From Thermofilaceae archaeon (GTDB taxonomy: Archaea > Thermoproteota > Thermoprotei > Thermofilales > Thermofilaceae): DNA of 64,000 bases. The position numbers and the translations under genes were made by a program. The DNA lies in the NCBI GenBank assembly GCA_038731975.1, contig JAVYQJ010000004.1, forward strand, positions 61,592 to 125,591, in the 5' to 3' direction. The notes below the pieces were generated by a model. It saw nothing but the letters and a program-made list of their open reading frames with translations, was not told the DNA's origin and searched no databases. Each line of letters starts with the position of its first letter. Positions within the stretch are counted from its first letter, which is position 1. Positions 16,922 to 25,275 of this stretch are shown here, piece after piece.

Positions 16922-17301
16922 CCCAGCTCCACCTCAGCTCTCCCTCTCCTAGCCGCTGAGAGCTGCTCAATAACCCCCTGACTGGCTCCCACCCTCTCAA
17001 TGGCTGCCGCTGCCTCCTCAAGGGTTGGGAAAACTCCGAGGAGCTTGCCCCCCGCGAAAGCCGCGTAGAAGCCCTCGTGACTCCTCACGAGCTCCTCGCG
17101 AAGCTTCTCGAAAGCCCTCCTGTTCAGCTCCGCCTCCCTCTCCACTTCCTCTGCCAAGGCGTGAAACTCGGGCTTCACGGAGAGCCAGAGCCTCAAAGCC
17201 TCCTCAAACGCATCTTTAACCCTAATGCCTCTGAGAGCGGCAACTGCCTTAACCCTCCTGTAGAGCTCCTCGTCCAAACCCCTCACTCCGACTACCCTCA
17301 C
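16900..17301 (-). CDS. Ribbon-helix-helix protein with DUF5678-like domain
   Basis: 133 residues. The N-terminus (VVGVRGLDEELYRRVKAVAALRGIRVKDAFEEALRLWL, landmark residues 3-40) is a ribbon-helix-helix DNA-binding motif as in VapB-type antitoxins. After a charged helix comes RSHEGFYAAFAGGKLLGVFPTLEEAAAAIE, which resembles the small DUF5678 fold. The gene overlaps the downstream protease-like gene. I infer a DNA-binding regulator or antitoxin-like partner for the protease homologue. Confidence 0.7.
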   Translation of the reverse strand: MRVVGVRGLDEELYRRVKAVAALRGIRVKDAFEEALRLWLSVKPEFHALAEEVEREAELNRRAFEKLREELVRSHEGFYAAFAGGKLLGVFPTLEEAAAAIERVGASQGVIEQLSAARRGRAEVELGWSLVEL

Positions 17302-17720
17302 GCAATTGAAAACAAGTTTACATGTTATAAAGTTAACTAGTTAATTCACCTCTAGCTGAACCGAAAGCGCAGTGACGCTCCCCCTTAGGGCCTGTGGGGT
17401 TCCGTCCATGATCGGGGAGAGCGAGCATTTCAGTGTGACAAGGGACGCTCAGCCGGGTGCGACGCAGCGTACGTCGGCTACTTGCAGGCCTATTCGAGCG
17501 TACAATCAACGTGCCCGTTCCGGCCCGTTTCTCCCGGCTCCAGTCGGTGAGCGGGTTACTCTTTCTCGGCTGAGGCCAAGTGCTCGCTTTGCCTTTCACC
17601 GATGGAGCGTGATCCACCACTTCCTCGTAAAACAGTCTTCGAGCAGCGGCACGTTTTGTAGGGTGCGCGTTAGGGTTTTGAGGCACGTCCCGAGAGGCGC
17701 AGGCGATAGCCGGATGGGGT
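17302..17720. other. Intergenic, about 420 nt, no gene assigned
   Basis: Open frames on both strands have unusual composition and no recognisable motif. An A/T-rich TTTACATGTTATAAAGTTAA stretch (17319-17338) next to the ribbon-helix-helix gene start could hold its promoter. Confidence 0.4.
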
Positions 17721-17726
17721 TTGCGG

Positions 17727-18236
17727 ATGAGGGTTTTGGTGATTCTCGGTACGGGTAGGGAGGGGCGTAAGTCGGAGCTTGTGGCGAGGTTCGTTGTTGA
17801 GGGTCTTCGGGAGCTGGGTTTTGACGCTGAGCTGATCGATGTGAGGGACTACCCGTTCTGTTTTACGCGCAGGGGCGACGGCTCAGCGCAGGTTGAGACT
17901 TTTCGGAGGAAGATTGTTGAGGCTGAAGCCCTCGTGATCGTATCGCCCGAGTACAACCGGAGCTACCCTGGTGAGTTGAAGATGCTTCTAGATACGCTGT
18001 ACGACGAGTACGCCGATCTACCCGTTGGCATCGTAACCGTATCGGCTGGATGGGGTGGCTCCGGCGTCCTGAGCGAGCTGAGGCAGCTCTGCTTGAATCT
18101 AGGCATGCTCCCAGTGGGGCACTTTGCGGTCCAGAATGTCAACCAGTTCCGATCCGTGGATGATCTTTCTAAAATGTACAGGGATAGCCTGGTGGAGCTC
18201 GCTCAGCGCATGAACCGGTACGCAAGGGGGCGCTAG
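17727..18236 (+). CDS. NADPH-dependent FMN reductase-family flavoprotein
   Basis: 169 residues with a flavodoxin-like fold. MRVLVILGTGREGRKSE at the N-terminus is the phosphate-binding loop for FMN, and SPEYNRSYPGELKMLLDTLY about residues 75-94 is the family signature. The following VTVSAGWGGSG loop also contacts flavin. These enzymes reduce quinones, azo compounds or metals with NAD(P)H. ATG at 17727 is preferred to an in-frame TTG two codons earlier. Confidence 0.9.
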   Translation: MRVLVILGTGREGRKSELVARFVVEGLRELGFDAELIDVRDYPFCFTRRGDGSAQVETFRRKIVEAEALVIVSPEYNRSYPGELKMLLDTLYDEYADLPVGIVTVSAGWGGSGVLSELRQLCLNLGMLPVGHFAVQNVNQFRSVDDLSKMYRDSLVELAQRMNRYARGR

Positions 18237-18348
18237 CCTCGATCACGACTCAGGAGAAAAGTATTCAGTGGCGCTGCGCAACCGCTGCTTAATAGTTGAC
18301 GTCTGCGTTGGCCGCTAAGCATAATATCGTGGGATCCCCGCTCCATCA

Positions 18349-19227
18349 ATGTTCGTCTCGATAAGGGATTTCACGGTGAGATGGGTTGGCTACAGCAGCC
18401 TTTTCGAAGGTTTGAGAGATCTTGGCATCAGCAGTTTCGAGCTTTACGTGGATCGAAGCTTGAAGACCAGCAGGTACGTGGATATGGGGTACGAGGTTAT
18501 GCTGGGCTTCGATGTCTCCACGAGGGAGAACAGGGTGAAGCTGAGGCGCCTTCTGGAGAGCGAGGGGGTCGGTGTTTGCGCCGTGCTCGTGGAGAACGAC
18601 TTCTCCATGGAGCTGGAGAAGGAGGTCGAGTACGTTGTTAGAGCCTGTGAAGTGGCCTCGGATCTCGGTGTGAGCGTGGTGCGAATCAACGCTGTCATGA
18701 GGGAGGCCGCCGGCTACCTGCTGGAGGACTACATCGATAGGACGGCGAGGGCTGTGAAGGAGTGCTTAAGGGGGTGCAACGGTCTTGGAGTCAGCCTGGC
18801 CGTTGAGAACCACGGCACGATAGCTAACCGAAGGGAGTTCCTCGTCGGGCTCCTGGAGAGAGTTGGTAGCGAATACTTCGGGCTAACGCTGGATACGGGC
18901 AACTTCTACTGGTACGGCTACCCGCTAAACCAGGTGTACGAAATCATCAGCGAGCTGGCTGGCTACGTGAAGCACACCCATGTCAAGAACGCCCGCGCGC
19001 CACCCGGTAGAGCTCAGGAGGTGCGGAAGCCCGGTGAGGTTGAAATGGCACCCCTGTACGAGGGGGATATCGACCTCCCGCGAGTGCTATCGACGCTCAG
19101 GAGGGCGGGCTACGATTACGATGCAAACATCGAGGATGAATCCCTGGGGGGCTTCGCGGGGGAGGAGAGGAAGCTGGTCTTGAAGCGGGACATCTCTTAC
19201 ATCAAGAGCATCATAAGCAGCCTCTAG
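18349..19227 (+). CDS. Sugar phosphate isomerase/epimerase-like TIM barrel (AP endonuclease family 2 fold)
   Basis: 292 residues. The pattern SVVRINAVMR, LAVENHGTIANRREFLVGLL, FGLTLDTGNFYWYG, YVKHTHVKNA and YDANIEDES marks the metal-binding strands of the xylose-isomerase-like TIM barrel: Glu in VENHG, Asp and His in LDTGN/HTHVK, Glu in IEDE. Members isomerise or epimerise sugars or act on inositols. A TATA-like CATAATATC is centred about 27 nt before the ATG (leaderless). The ceramidase-like gene follows on the same strand. Confidence 0.85.
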   Translation: MFVSIRDFTVRWVGYSSLFEGLRDLGISSFELYVDRSLKTSRYVDMGYEVMLGFDVSTRENRVKLRRLLESEGVGVCAVLVENDFSMELEKEVEYVVRACEVASDLGVSVVRINAVMREAAGYLLEDYIDRTARAVKECLRGCNGLGVSLAVENHGTIANRREFLVGLLERVGSEYFGLTLDTGNFYWYGYPLNQVYEIISELAGYVKHTHVKNARAPPGRAQEVRKPGEVEMAPLYEGDIDLPRVLSTLRRAGYDYDANIEDESLGGFAGEERKLVLKRDISYIKSIISSL

Positions 19228-19349
19228 CAAGTTGCCGATAGATCTGCGTGCACCGACTCACGGGCTTTCACGATAGCCAGCCTCTGAACATTGGGTGGTC
19301 GGGCCTTTCGGGGCGAAAACCATTTTGCAGCCAGCGTTGGTGTGCATTC

Positions 19350-20531
19350 GTGAAGGCTGAAGTCTACGGCTTTGAGGTTTCCTTCAGCAGGGTGAGGGTT
19401 ACACCCGAGAAGCCCGTCTACCTGGCCGGTCTCGCGCGCCCTCGGGTCAGCAAGGGTGTCCACGACGACCTGTACGCGAGGTGCATGCTGATCTCGCTGG
19501 GCAACGCTTCTCTAGCTCTCGTGGGGGTCGACTCGATAGGGCTGCAGTACTGCGACGTGAAGGTAGTGAAGGAAAAGCTACTGAAGCGCAACATTCACGC
19601 GATAGTGGGGTCGACGCACGACCACAGCAGCCCCGACGTGATAGGGCTCTGGGGACCTGATACCGAGACCAGCGGTGTCGACCCCGAGTACGTCGGCTTC
19701 CTCCGCGAGTCGATCGTGGAGTGCGTTGAGAAGGCCGCAGAAGGGTTGAGGCGAGCCAAGCTGGAGATCGTACTAGCGCGCCTCCCCGACGGGGTTGCGA
19801 AGAACACCAGAGACCCGGGGCTCATCGACAGGGACGTTGTAGCGCTGTTCGCTGAAGCCCTCGACGGGGAGAGGCTGGGCGTACTGGTGAACTTCGGGCT
19901 CCACCCGGAGGTTCTTTGGAGCGATAACCTCCTGATCACCGCCGACTTCCCCTACTACATGTTGTCAAAGCTCGAGAGGGAGTACGGCGGGACGGGGGTC
20001 TTCCTCAACGGTGCTCTAGGCGGAATGGTGACCCCCGACGTTACGGAGCATAGCTTTGCTGAAGCGGAGCGGGTGGGTGCCTCGATAGCGGAATCGGTCT
20101 TGAAAGCCGCGGGAGCCAGATCCACGGCCTACTCCTCCCCCTCGCTCACGGTGGTTTCGAGAGAGGTTGAGCTGACCGTCCAGAACAAAGCCTTCCTGGA
20201 GCTGGCTGAGAAAGGCGTGGTGAGGAGGGCCGACCGACGGGGGGATAGGATCATTAGCGTCGTCAACTACTTCAGGATCACCCCCCTCCTCGAGGGAGTC
20301 AGCCTGCCGGGCGAGCCTCTCCCGAGGCTGGGGCTCGAGGTGAAGTCGATGCTTAAGGCACCGTTCAGGATGCTCGTCGGGCTGGGAGATGATGAGATTG
20401 GGTACCTAATCCCGGCTGAGGATTGGAGCGAGGATGGGTACGAGGAGAGTATGAGCTTAGGATACCACGCTGCGCCACTACTGCTGGAGGAGCTGAAGCG
20501 CCTCCTGGAACTGGCGGGTTGCACAAAGTAG
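19350..20531 (+). CDS. Neutral/alkaline ceramidase-like hydrolase
   Basis: About 393 residues from the GTG at 19350; an earlier start at 19248 would add an unconserved leader. The N-terminal domain of neutral ceramidase-type proteins is recognisable: RVRVTPEKPVYLAGLARP, HDDLYARCMLISLGNASLALVGVDSIGL, STHDHSSPDVIG (metal-binding His residues), VNFGLHPEVLW and FLNGALGGMVTP. True ceramidases cleave sphingolipids, which archaea lack, so this archaeal member probably hydrolyses another amide. No signal peptide is seen, so it is likely cytoplasmic. Confidence 0.75.
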   Translation: MKAEVYGFEVSFSRVRVTPEKPVYLAGLARPRVSKGVHDDLYARCMLISLGNASLALVGVDSIGLQYCDVKVVKEKLLKRNIHAIVGSTHDHSSPDVIGLWGPDTETSGVDPEYVGFLRESIVECVEKAAEGLRRAKLEIVLARLPDGVAKNTRDPGLIDRDVVALFAEALDGERLGVLVNFGLHPEVLWSDNLLITADFPYYMLSKLEREYGGTGVFLNGALGGMVTPDVTEHSFAEAERVGASIAESVLKAAGARSTAYSSPSLTVVSREVELTVQNKAFLELAEKGVVRRADRRGDRIISVVNYFRITPLLEGVSLPGEPLPRLGLEVKSMLKAPFRMLVGLGDDEIGYLIPAEDWSEDGYEESMSLGYHAAPLLLEELKRLLELAGCTK

Positions 20532-20647
20532 CAGGCAGCTAGTGCGGTTCCCGGCATGAACGGCTCCCCACTCCCAGGCCGCCGCGGTTCCTCCGCCCGC
20601 GCTTCTTTCATTGAAATGCTTTTACAGACTGCAATGCGAGTATAGCC

Positions 20648-20882
20648 GTGATCACAGTTCGAATCGACGAAGAGACGAAGAGGACGATGAAACAGATCAG
20701 GATCAACTGGGGTGAGCTCATCCGGAGCTCTGTGAAAGCCAATATAGAGGAGAAGAGGAGGAACCTCGCGAAAGCGCTCCTGTTGAGCGAGAGGCTCAGG
20801 GAAGAAGAGTGCGGGCGAGCCACCTGCTGAGGAGATCGTGAGAGCCTTCAGGGAGAGCCTCTATGCTCGAAGCGGTGGTTGA
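20648..20882 (+). pseudogene. vapB: vapB antitoxin, frameshifted
   Basis: From a GTG 24-28 nt after a TATA-like CTTTTACAG, the frame encodes MITVRIDEETKRTMKQIRI and a helical region, then ends early at 20830 as EECGRATC. The +1 frame carries the expected antitoxin tail (AGEPPAEEIVRAFRESLYA) to a TGA at 20882, so a single-base frameshift near 20808 seems to have split the gene. The shortened 60-residue form could still bind DNA. Confidence 0.65.
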
Positions 20883-20955
20883 CGCGAGCGTTGTTGTCAA
20901 GTGGTTTGTGGAGTAGGAGGGATCGGATAAGGCGCTGGAGTTCGAGGTTGACCGG
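20863..20955 (+). pseudogene. vapC: vapC toxin remnant
   Basis: ATG at 20863 opens a typical PIN N-terminus, MLEAVVDASVVVKWFVE, which overlaps the antitoxin end as in intact pairs. A TAG follows after 17 codons, the frame then continues briefly as EGSDKALEFEVD, and the rest of the PIN domain is gone. A dead toxin gene next to a frameshifted antitoxin. Confidence 0.75.
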
Positions 20956-21182
20956 GAAGTACTCAAACTACGTTACGCTACTAAAGTGACTTCGCTTCGT
21001 AGGCTGTGCATGACGTAGCGCCAGAGCGAAACGGTGACCCGCCGCGATCGTGCTCCGATTTGTCCGATGCGTTGGTAGGTGGGAAGTGGGAGGCTGCTCG
21101 ATGCACGCCCAAGCGCGCCGTGTCAAACCGATTACCGCTAAAGGATACATTAATCTGCGTTATTGATAAGCATAATCTTAGG

Positions 21183-21449
21183 ATGGGTAAGGCGAGGCCG
21201 AGGAAGTGCCCGGTGTGCGGGGCTCCGTTGAAAAGCGGAGCGGGAGCGTGGGGGCACGCTTACAGGCACTTGGAGGAGGCGGCTCGGGAAGGCATCATCA
21301 CGATGGAGAGAGTAGGCGGCTCATGGGTGATTCGTTACAACGATAAGACGATCATAGGGGCCGGCTGGACCGCTTTGGAGGAGCTAGCTCCAGTTCTACG
21401 GAGCAGGTGGAGAGTGTGGAGCGAACGAGATGCATCTTCTACCATTTAA
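21183..21449 (+). CDS. Small C2H2-type zinc-finger protein
   Basis: 88 residues from the ATG at 21183, preceded by an ATTAATC TATA-like element. The N-terminus reads RPRKCPVCGAPLKSGAGAWG followed by HAYRHLEEAAREG, so Cys-x2-Cys and His-x3-His could hold one zinc as in C2H2 fingers. The rest is a small alpha/beta tail. Short zinc-finger proteins of this sort are common in archaeal plasmids and viruses and usually bind DNA. It overlaps the next small gene by 43 nt. Confidence 0.65.
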   Translation: MGKARPRKCPVCGAPLKSGAGAWGHAYRHLEEAAREGIITMERVGGSWVIRYNDKTIIGAGWTALEELAPVLRSRWRVWSERDASSTI

Positions 21450-21592
21450 CCGCACAAGGGCTCCGATGCGTGCTCGCTAGCCCTGAGGAGTGGAGAGCCC
21501 TACTGGCAAACGGCCGTAAACCACCCTGTCTAGGCGGCCAGGACGTGTGCCCCTTCCGGAATAGAGTAAAGGCGAAAGCCGTTCAGCGGTGA
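21407..21592 (+). CDS. Small Cys-rich protein
   Basis: 61 residues from a GTG inside the preceding gene. Cysteines occur as CIFYH, GLRC, PPCLGG and DVCPFR, a spacing that would suit one zinc or iron-sulfur site. I do not recognise a family. The overlap with the zinc-finger gene and the position before parA suggest one accessory transcription unit. Confidence 0.5.
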   Translation: MESVERTRCIFYHLTAQGLRCVLASPEEWRALLANGRKPPCLGGQDVCPFRNRVKAKAVQR

Positions 21593-21724
21593 GGCGTGTT
21601 GGAATCCTCGAGCAAACAGTGGCTAGCAAGTCTAACACTGCTGGTGACTGCCTCAGCCGTCTTTGATAGTGAGGTAGCGGGAAGCTTTCCGTTAGAGTTG
21701 CTTGACTCCTGCGTTAACGAGGAA

Positions 21725-21737
21725 AAGATATTTTAAC
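21725..21737 (+). promoter_or_regulatory. TATA box of the parA operon
   Basis: AAAGATATTTTAAC is centred about 28 nt before the GTG start at 21759, the distance expected for a leaderless archaeal transcript. Confidence 0.5.
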
Positions 21738-21758
21738 TCGCTTCCCCCTCTATCCACG

Positions 21759-22670
21759 GTGTCGGGCAAATCAATTACTTTCATCAGCATTAAAGGGGGT
21801 GTCGGGAAGACAACCATCTCCGTCAACATCGCCCACGAGCTCGCGGAAAGGATCGGTGGCAGTGACAGGGTACTCGTCGTAGACCTTGATGCACAAGCAG
21901 GGAGCAGCCTCTACATTCTCGGCTATGACAGGTTGAGGCAGCTCGAACAGATGGGGAAGACGCTCTACCACCTGATGAAGGCCAAACTCGTCGAAGCTGG
22001 TGTTGACGCATCGGAGTACATCGTGCAGGCTGGAGGTTCTTGGAGTTCTAGACTCCACGTGCTGCCTGGCAGCGCGAGGATCCTAGAGATCGAGCAAGAA
22101 CTACTAGCCAGAAGAGGGGTTTGGCTGCTCGAGCTTCGCAGCATTATCGAGGAGCTTAAGAGGAAGGGGTTCCGCTACATCTTCGTTGACCCACCGGCTT
22201 CCTTTACCGCACTATCGAGAGCGGCTCTAGCGGCGTGCGACTACTTCCTCATCCCGGTCATCCCTGATGAGTTTGGGTTGAACGCGCTCGAGTTCTTTAG
22301 GAGCGACATCTTCAACAGCACGGTTTACGAGCTCGCTCGAATGCGTGATGCACTAGGATCGCGCCTGGAGCTTCCTGTTTGCGGTGGGATCTTCTTCAAT
22401 AAGGTAGAGCCTAAAAGCAAGTTTCACAGCGAAATGATGGAGAGGATAAGGAGGGAGGCAGGGAAACTCAAGTTGTACAACAAGATCCCCATACCTGTGT
22501 ATTCATCGTACCTACACGACTACATCGCGTACCCAAAGGCCCTTAACGAGCACGTACCCGTTAAGAAGCTGAGGGACGACTCGAGGAAGAAGCCCGTGGA
22601 GGAGTTAGCGAGGTTCTACGAGGAGTTCCATGAGTACGTGATCAACGATAGAGCTAGGGAGCTCAAATGA
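21759..22670 (+). CDS. parA: ParA-family ATPase
   Basis: 303 residues. The deviant Walker A motif KGGVGKTT at residues 12-19, VLVVDLDAQAGSS (Walker A' and switch I) and YIFVDPPASFTALSRAAL (Walker B) identify a ParA/Soj-type ATPase that moves or segregates DNA. The start GTG at 21759 places the P-loop 12 residues from the N-terminus as usual and fits the TATA position. The C-terminal third is longer and more charged than in minimal ParA. It overlaps the next gene by 4 nt (ATGA). No ParB-like gene is next to it, and the chromosomal context is accessory, so it probably belongs to an integrated element. Confidence 0.88.
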   Translation: MSGKSITFISIKGGVGKTTISVNIAHELAERIGGSDRVLVVDLDAQAGSSLYILGYDRLRQLEQMGKTLYHLMKAKLVEAGVDASEYIVQAGGSWSSRLHVLPGSARILEIEQELLARRGVWLLELRSIIEELKRKGFRYIFVDPPASFTALSRAALAACDYFLIPVIPDEFGLNALEFFRSDIFNSTVYELARMRDALGSRLELPVCGGIFFNKVEPKSKFHSEMMERIRREAGKLKLYNKIPIPVYSSYLHDYIAYPKALNEHVPVKKLRDDSRKKPVEELARFYEEFHEYVINDRARELK

Positions 22671-23140
22671 CTCGCGACTTCAGAGATGAAAGCGAGGCTC
22701 AAATGTTCATCGGCTTCGCACTGAGGACTCGCGGTACGGTGTACTTCAGGAAGAGGATTCCCGGCGCAGGACTACCGGACATCGACATCCTCCTCGAAGC
22801 CGGCGAACTGATCGGCTACGAGGTCAAGTACTTCCCCGTCAGAGAGTCCCTCAAAGCTCACGAGGGGGTCGGCGAGACGCTGGCCATCCTCCTCTACGGC
22901 CTTGACAAGGCCTACCTCGTCCACGTCTTCGACTCTGGGCTCGGCAGTAAGTATCAGGAGGCCGTCGCTCAGACCGCCAAGCTTGTCAGCCTACTCCCCA
23001 TCGGGTACCTCTACTGCATCGGTAGAGCAGAGCTGAAGACCGTCAAGGATCCTGAAACCAACCCCTTCCTCAACGATCCTCAAGTAAAAGGTATTAGGGA
23101 GAAGCTTCTGCAGGCGCTGAGCGGGCAACCCTCTTCTTAG
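22667..23140 (+). CDS. PD-(D/E)XK-type nuclease-like protein coupled to ParA
   Basis: 157 residues. GAGLPDIDILLEAGELIGYEVKYF at about residues 33-56 has the Asp40...Glu52-x-Lys54 arrangement of the PD-(D/E)XK fold, and the N-terminal ESEAQMFIGFALR helix supplies the upstream Glu seen in many such nucleases. A Holliday-junction-resolvase or restriction-like activity is possible. The ATG lies within the parA stop region, so both proteins are made together. The combination suggests a DNA partition or maintenance function in which this protein may replace a ParB-like partner (inference). Confidence 0.7.
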   Translation: MTRDFRDESEAQMFIGFALRTRGTVYFRKRIPGAGLPDIDILLEAGELIGYEVKYFPVRESLKAHEGVGETLAILLYGLDKAYLVHVFDSGLGSKYQEAVAQTAKLVSLLPIGYLYCIGRAELKTVKDPETNPFLNDPQVKGIREKLLQALSGQPSS

Positions 23141-23400
23141 TGCTGAGTACTTTGGCTACGGCACAGGTCGATCCACGTGCAAGCTGCACATGTCTGTAGC
23201 CGGGCAGGATGAACGCTACGATGCGGAAAACCTTCCTCTTTCCTCGCGCTCACGCCCTCGGGCTACCTGGTGAGTGTAAAAGGCCTCCGGCTGCCGGAGA
23301 GGTGTGGAAGAGCCGCGGGTCGGCTGGCTCTAGCCTGCGAGCTTGGCTCGCGGTACTGTTGCTCGGCGGTTGAAGCGGGTTGCGCCCCGCGAGGGCGTCG

Positions 23401-23445
23401 TAAAGCATATGAGTTCCGGTGCGGAACTGGGTTCCGGTGCGGAAC
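23401..23445 (+). promoter_or_regulatory. TATA element and two tandem palindromic operators
   Basis: A TATA-like AAAGCATAT (23402-23410) is followed by two exact copies of GTTCCGGTGCGGAAC at 23413-23427 and 23431-23445. Each copy is a palindrome (GTTCCG, GTG, CGGAAC) and flanking bases extend the arms to 7 bp. The copies are 18 nt apart and end 1 nt before the GTG start of the ATPase gene, so a bound protein would cover the transcription start. Probable repressor sites. Confidence 0.7.
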
Positions 23446-23446
23446 C

Positions 23447-24487
23447 GTGGCGCTCTTCGACCTTAGGCCGAAGACTTCAAGGAGGGATCTCTTCGGTAGG
23501 GAGAGGGAGCTTGAGCAGCTGCACAGGGCTGTGGAACGGGGCTTGCCGCTGATCGCGGTGCTTGGTGTGAGGCGTGTGGGGAAGACGAGCTTGCTGAAGA
23601 CTTTCCTCGGCGAGGTTGACGGGATCTACGTGGACATGAGGGGGGTTGTCCGGAGGGTTGACCTCGAGGTTAGGGTTTCGGACGCTCTGGGTGAGTCGCT
23701 GGGGAGGTTGAGGAGATTTCTTGAAGGCGTGAGGGGGGTGAGCGTCGCCGGCTTCTCGCTGGAGGTGAGGTGGAGGGGTAGGGACTCGGTGAGCTTGGCT
23801 GGGCTGCTCGAGGAGCTGAACAGGAGGGTTGAACGCTTCGTCTTCGTGCTTGACGAGGTGCAGGCTGCCCGCCCGCCTGTCTCGGCCGAGCTGAGGAGCT
23901 TGCTGGCTTACGCTTACGACAACCTTGACCGCGTGACGTTCATCGTGGCGGGCTCCGAGGTCGGGATGCTTAGGAGCTTCCTCAAGCTGGAGGACCCCTC
24001 CTCGCCTCTCTACGGGAGAGGCGTGCTCGAGCTCCCCGTGGAGCGGTTCAGCCCGGAGGAGTCGAGAGAGTTCCTCATCAGGGGGTTCAGGGAAGAGGGC
24101 GTAGAGGCGCCGCCCGAGGCGGTCGAGGAGGCAGTGAGCTTCTTCGACGGGATCGTGGGGTGGCTCGTCCTCTACGGGAGGATGTACGTCGACGGGGAGA
24201 GGAGCTTCGAAAGGCTGAGGAGAGCTGCAGTGGAGCTCGCCCTGGAGGAGCTCAGCAGGCTGAGCGAGAGGGAGAAGCTCGTAGTGAAAGCTGTAGCGCA
24301 CGGCTGCAAGAGCTGGGCGCAAGTGCGCAGCTACATTGCCGAAGAAACGGGGGTGGTCCTTCCTAAGGCCACTCTCTCCCGCATCATCGAAAAGCTGGAG
24401 AAGCTCAGCATCTTGAAGGATTACGAATTTCTAGACCCGGTGTACCGTGAGGCTTCCAAGAAGCTGTTGTCAGCTGTTAAACTTTGA
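23447..24487 (+). CDS. Archaeal AAA ATPase (PF01637-type) with C-terminal winged helix
   Basis: 346 residues from GTG 23447. After RRDLFGRERELEQL comes Walker A GVRRVGKTS (residues 40-48), then FVFVLDEVQ (Walker B) and TFIVAGSEVGML (sensor 1). The C-terminal ~80 residues (LSEREKLVVKAVAHG, TLSRIIEKLEKLSIL) form a winged helix. This is the architecture of the archaeal STAND-related ATPase family, whose roles are mostly unknown. A start 59 codons earlier would run through the operator repeats and is rejected. Its own winged helix could bind the tandem palindromes in front of it (inference). Confidence 0.88.
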   Translation: MALFDLRPKTSRRDLFGRERELEQLHRAVERGLPLIAVLGVRRVGKTSLLKTFLGEVDGIYVDMRGVVRRVDLEVRVSDALGESLGRLRRFLEGVRGVSVAGFSLEVRWRGRDSVSLAGLLEELNRRVERFVFVLDEVQAARPPVSAELRSLLAYAYDNLDRVTFIVAGSEVGMLRSFLKLEDPSSPLYGRGVLELPVERFSPEESREFLIRGFREEGVEAPPEAVEEAVSFFDGIVGWLVLYGRMYVDGERSFERLRRAAVELALEELSRLSEREKLVVKAVAHGCKSWAQVRSYIAEETGVVLPKATLSRIIEKLEKLSILKDYEFLDPVYREASKKLLSAVKL

Positions 24488-25275
24488 CAATAATTTGGGA
24501 ACTTTAAACCACGCTCCACCTCGATAGCAGAGGGACGGGTCTCAGGAGAACGCCAAACCCAAACTCGCCCAATTAGTTCCTTACCATTTCTTGCCGTTAC
24601 AGGACAGAAGGGTTGGTTGTCCTAGGCCTAAGGTAATCCAATATTGAATGGGGCTTTTTCCTAGAATAATGGCTGTACGCTATGCATTGTTTCTTTTTGG
24701 CTCGGAAGAGCTCTCCTCACGTTATTATGCGTCGGCGCGCACGTGCTTAAAGCTATGGGACACGCCAGCGCTAGGTAGCTGCGAAGTAACCTGTGTTGTG
24801 CAGGGGCGTGAACATTACTGCTTACCGAGATGAGCATCGTGCACCAACCTGCACCTAAGCTGTGGAGCGCCACGAGAACCATGAGCGCTGCTGGGAGTGC
24901 AGAGCTCGTTTGGTAGATTGGTAGGCAGCTGCTAGCGAGAGGAGCTGCTAACCTTTTTCATTGAAATTCATATGAGATCCTCTTTTTTCATATTCCTCGA
25001 TGGTAAGTCGAGGAGGATAATCTTCGGTTATCGATCATAAGGCTTACGAGTAGGATTTCTCGCACTGCCGAAAACGTAACTCCCCTTTCGCGAGACATAG
25101 TATGAATTGTAGCCGAGTAGGTCAAGCCTAGTTTTCTGTGAAAACAAGGACGAGGGGACCGCCGAAGATCGAGTTTTTGAAGAGCACGTCAAGCTTTACG
25201 TTGGCAGATCTGTGAGAGGGTTGAAGCTAAGCCCTCAAGGATCTTTACCTCTCCAGCGCGTAATCAGGATTCACG
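24488..25275. other. Long non-coding or decayed stretch, A/T-richer than neighbours
   Basis: About 790 nt with only short random open frames. Composition is visibly richer in A and T (for example TTTTTTCATATTCC near 24985), unlike the GC-rich genes nearby. I see no tRNA, CRISPR unit or convincing C/D-box RNA. It leads into the kinase remnant and probably belongs to the same decayed DNA. Confidence 0.45.

Noticed and set aside
23477..24322. 281-codon minus-strand frame
   Set aside because: Opposite the Walker-motif-bearing ATPase gene; composition is typical of a shadow.
24488..25275. Possible CRISPR array or structured RNA in the A/T-rich stretch
   Set aside because: No regularly spaced repeats, and no C/D box pair or long stem could be followed by eye.
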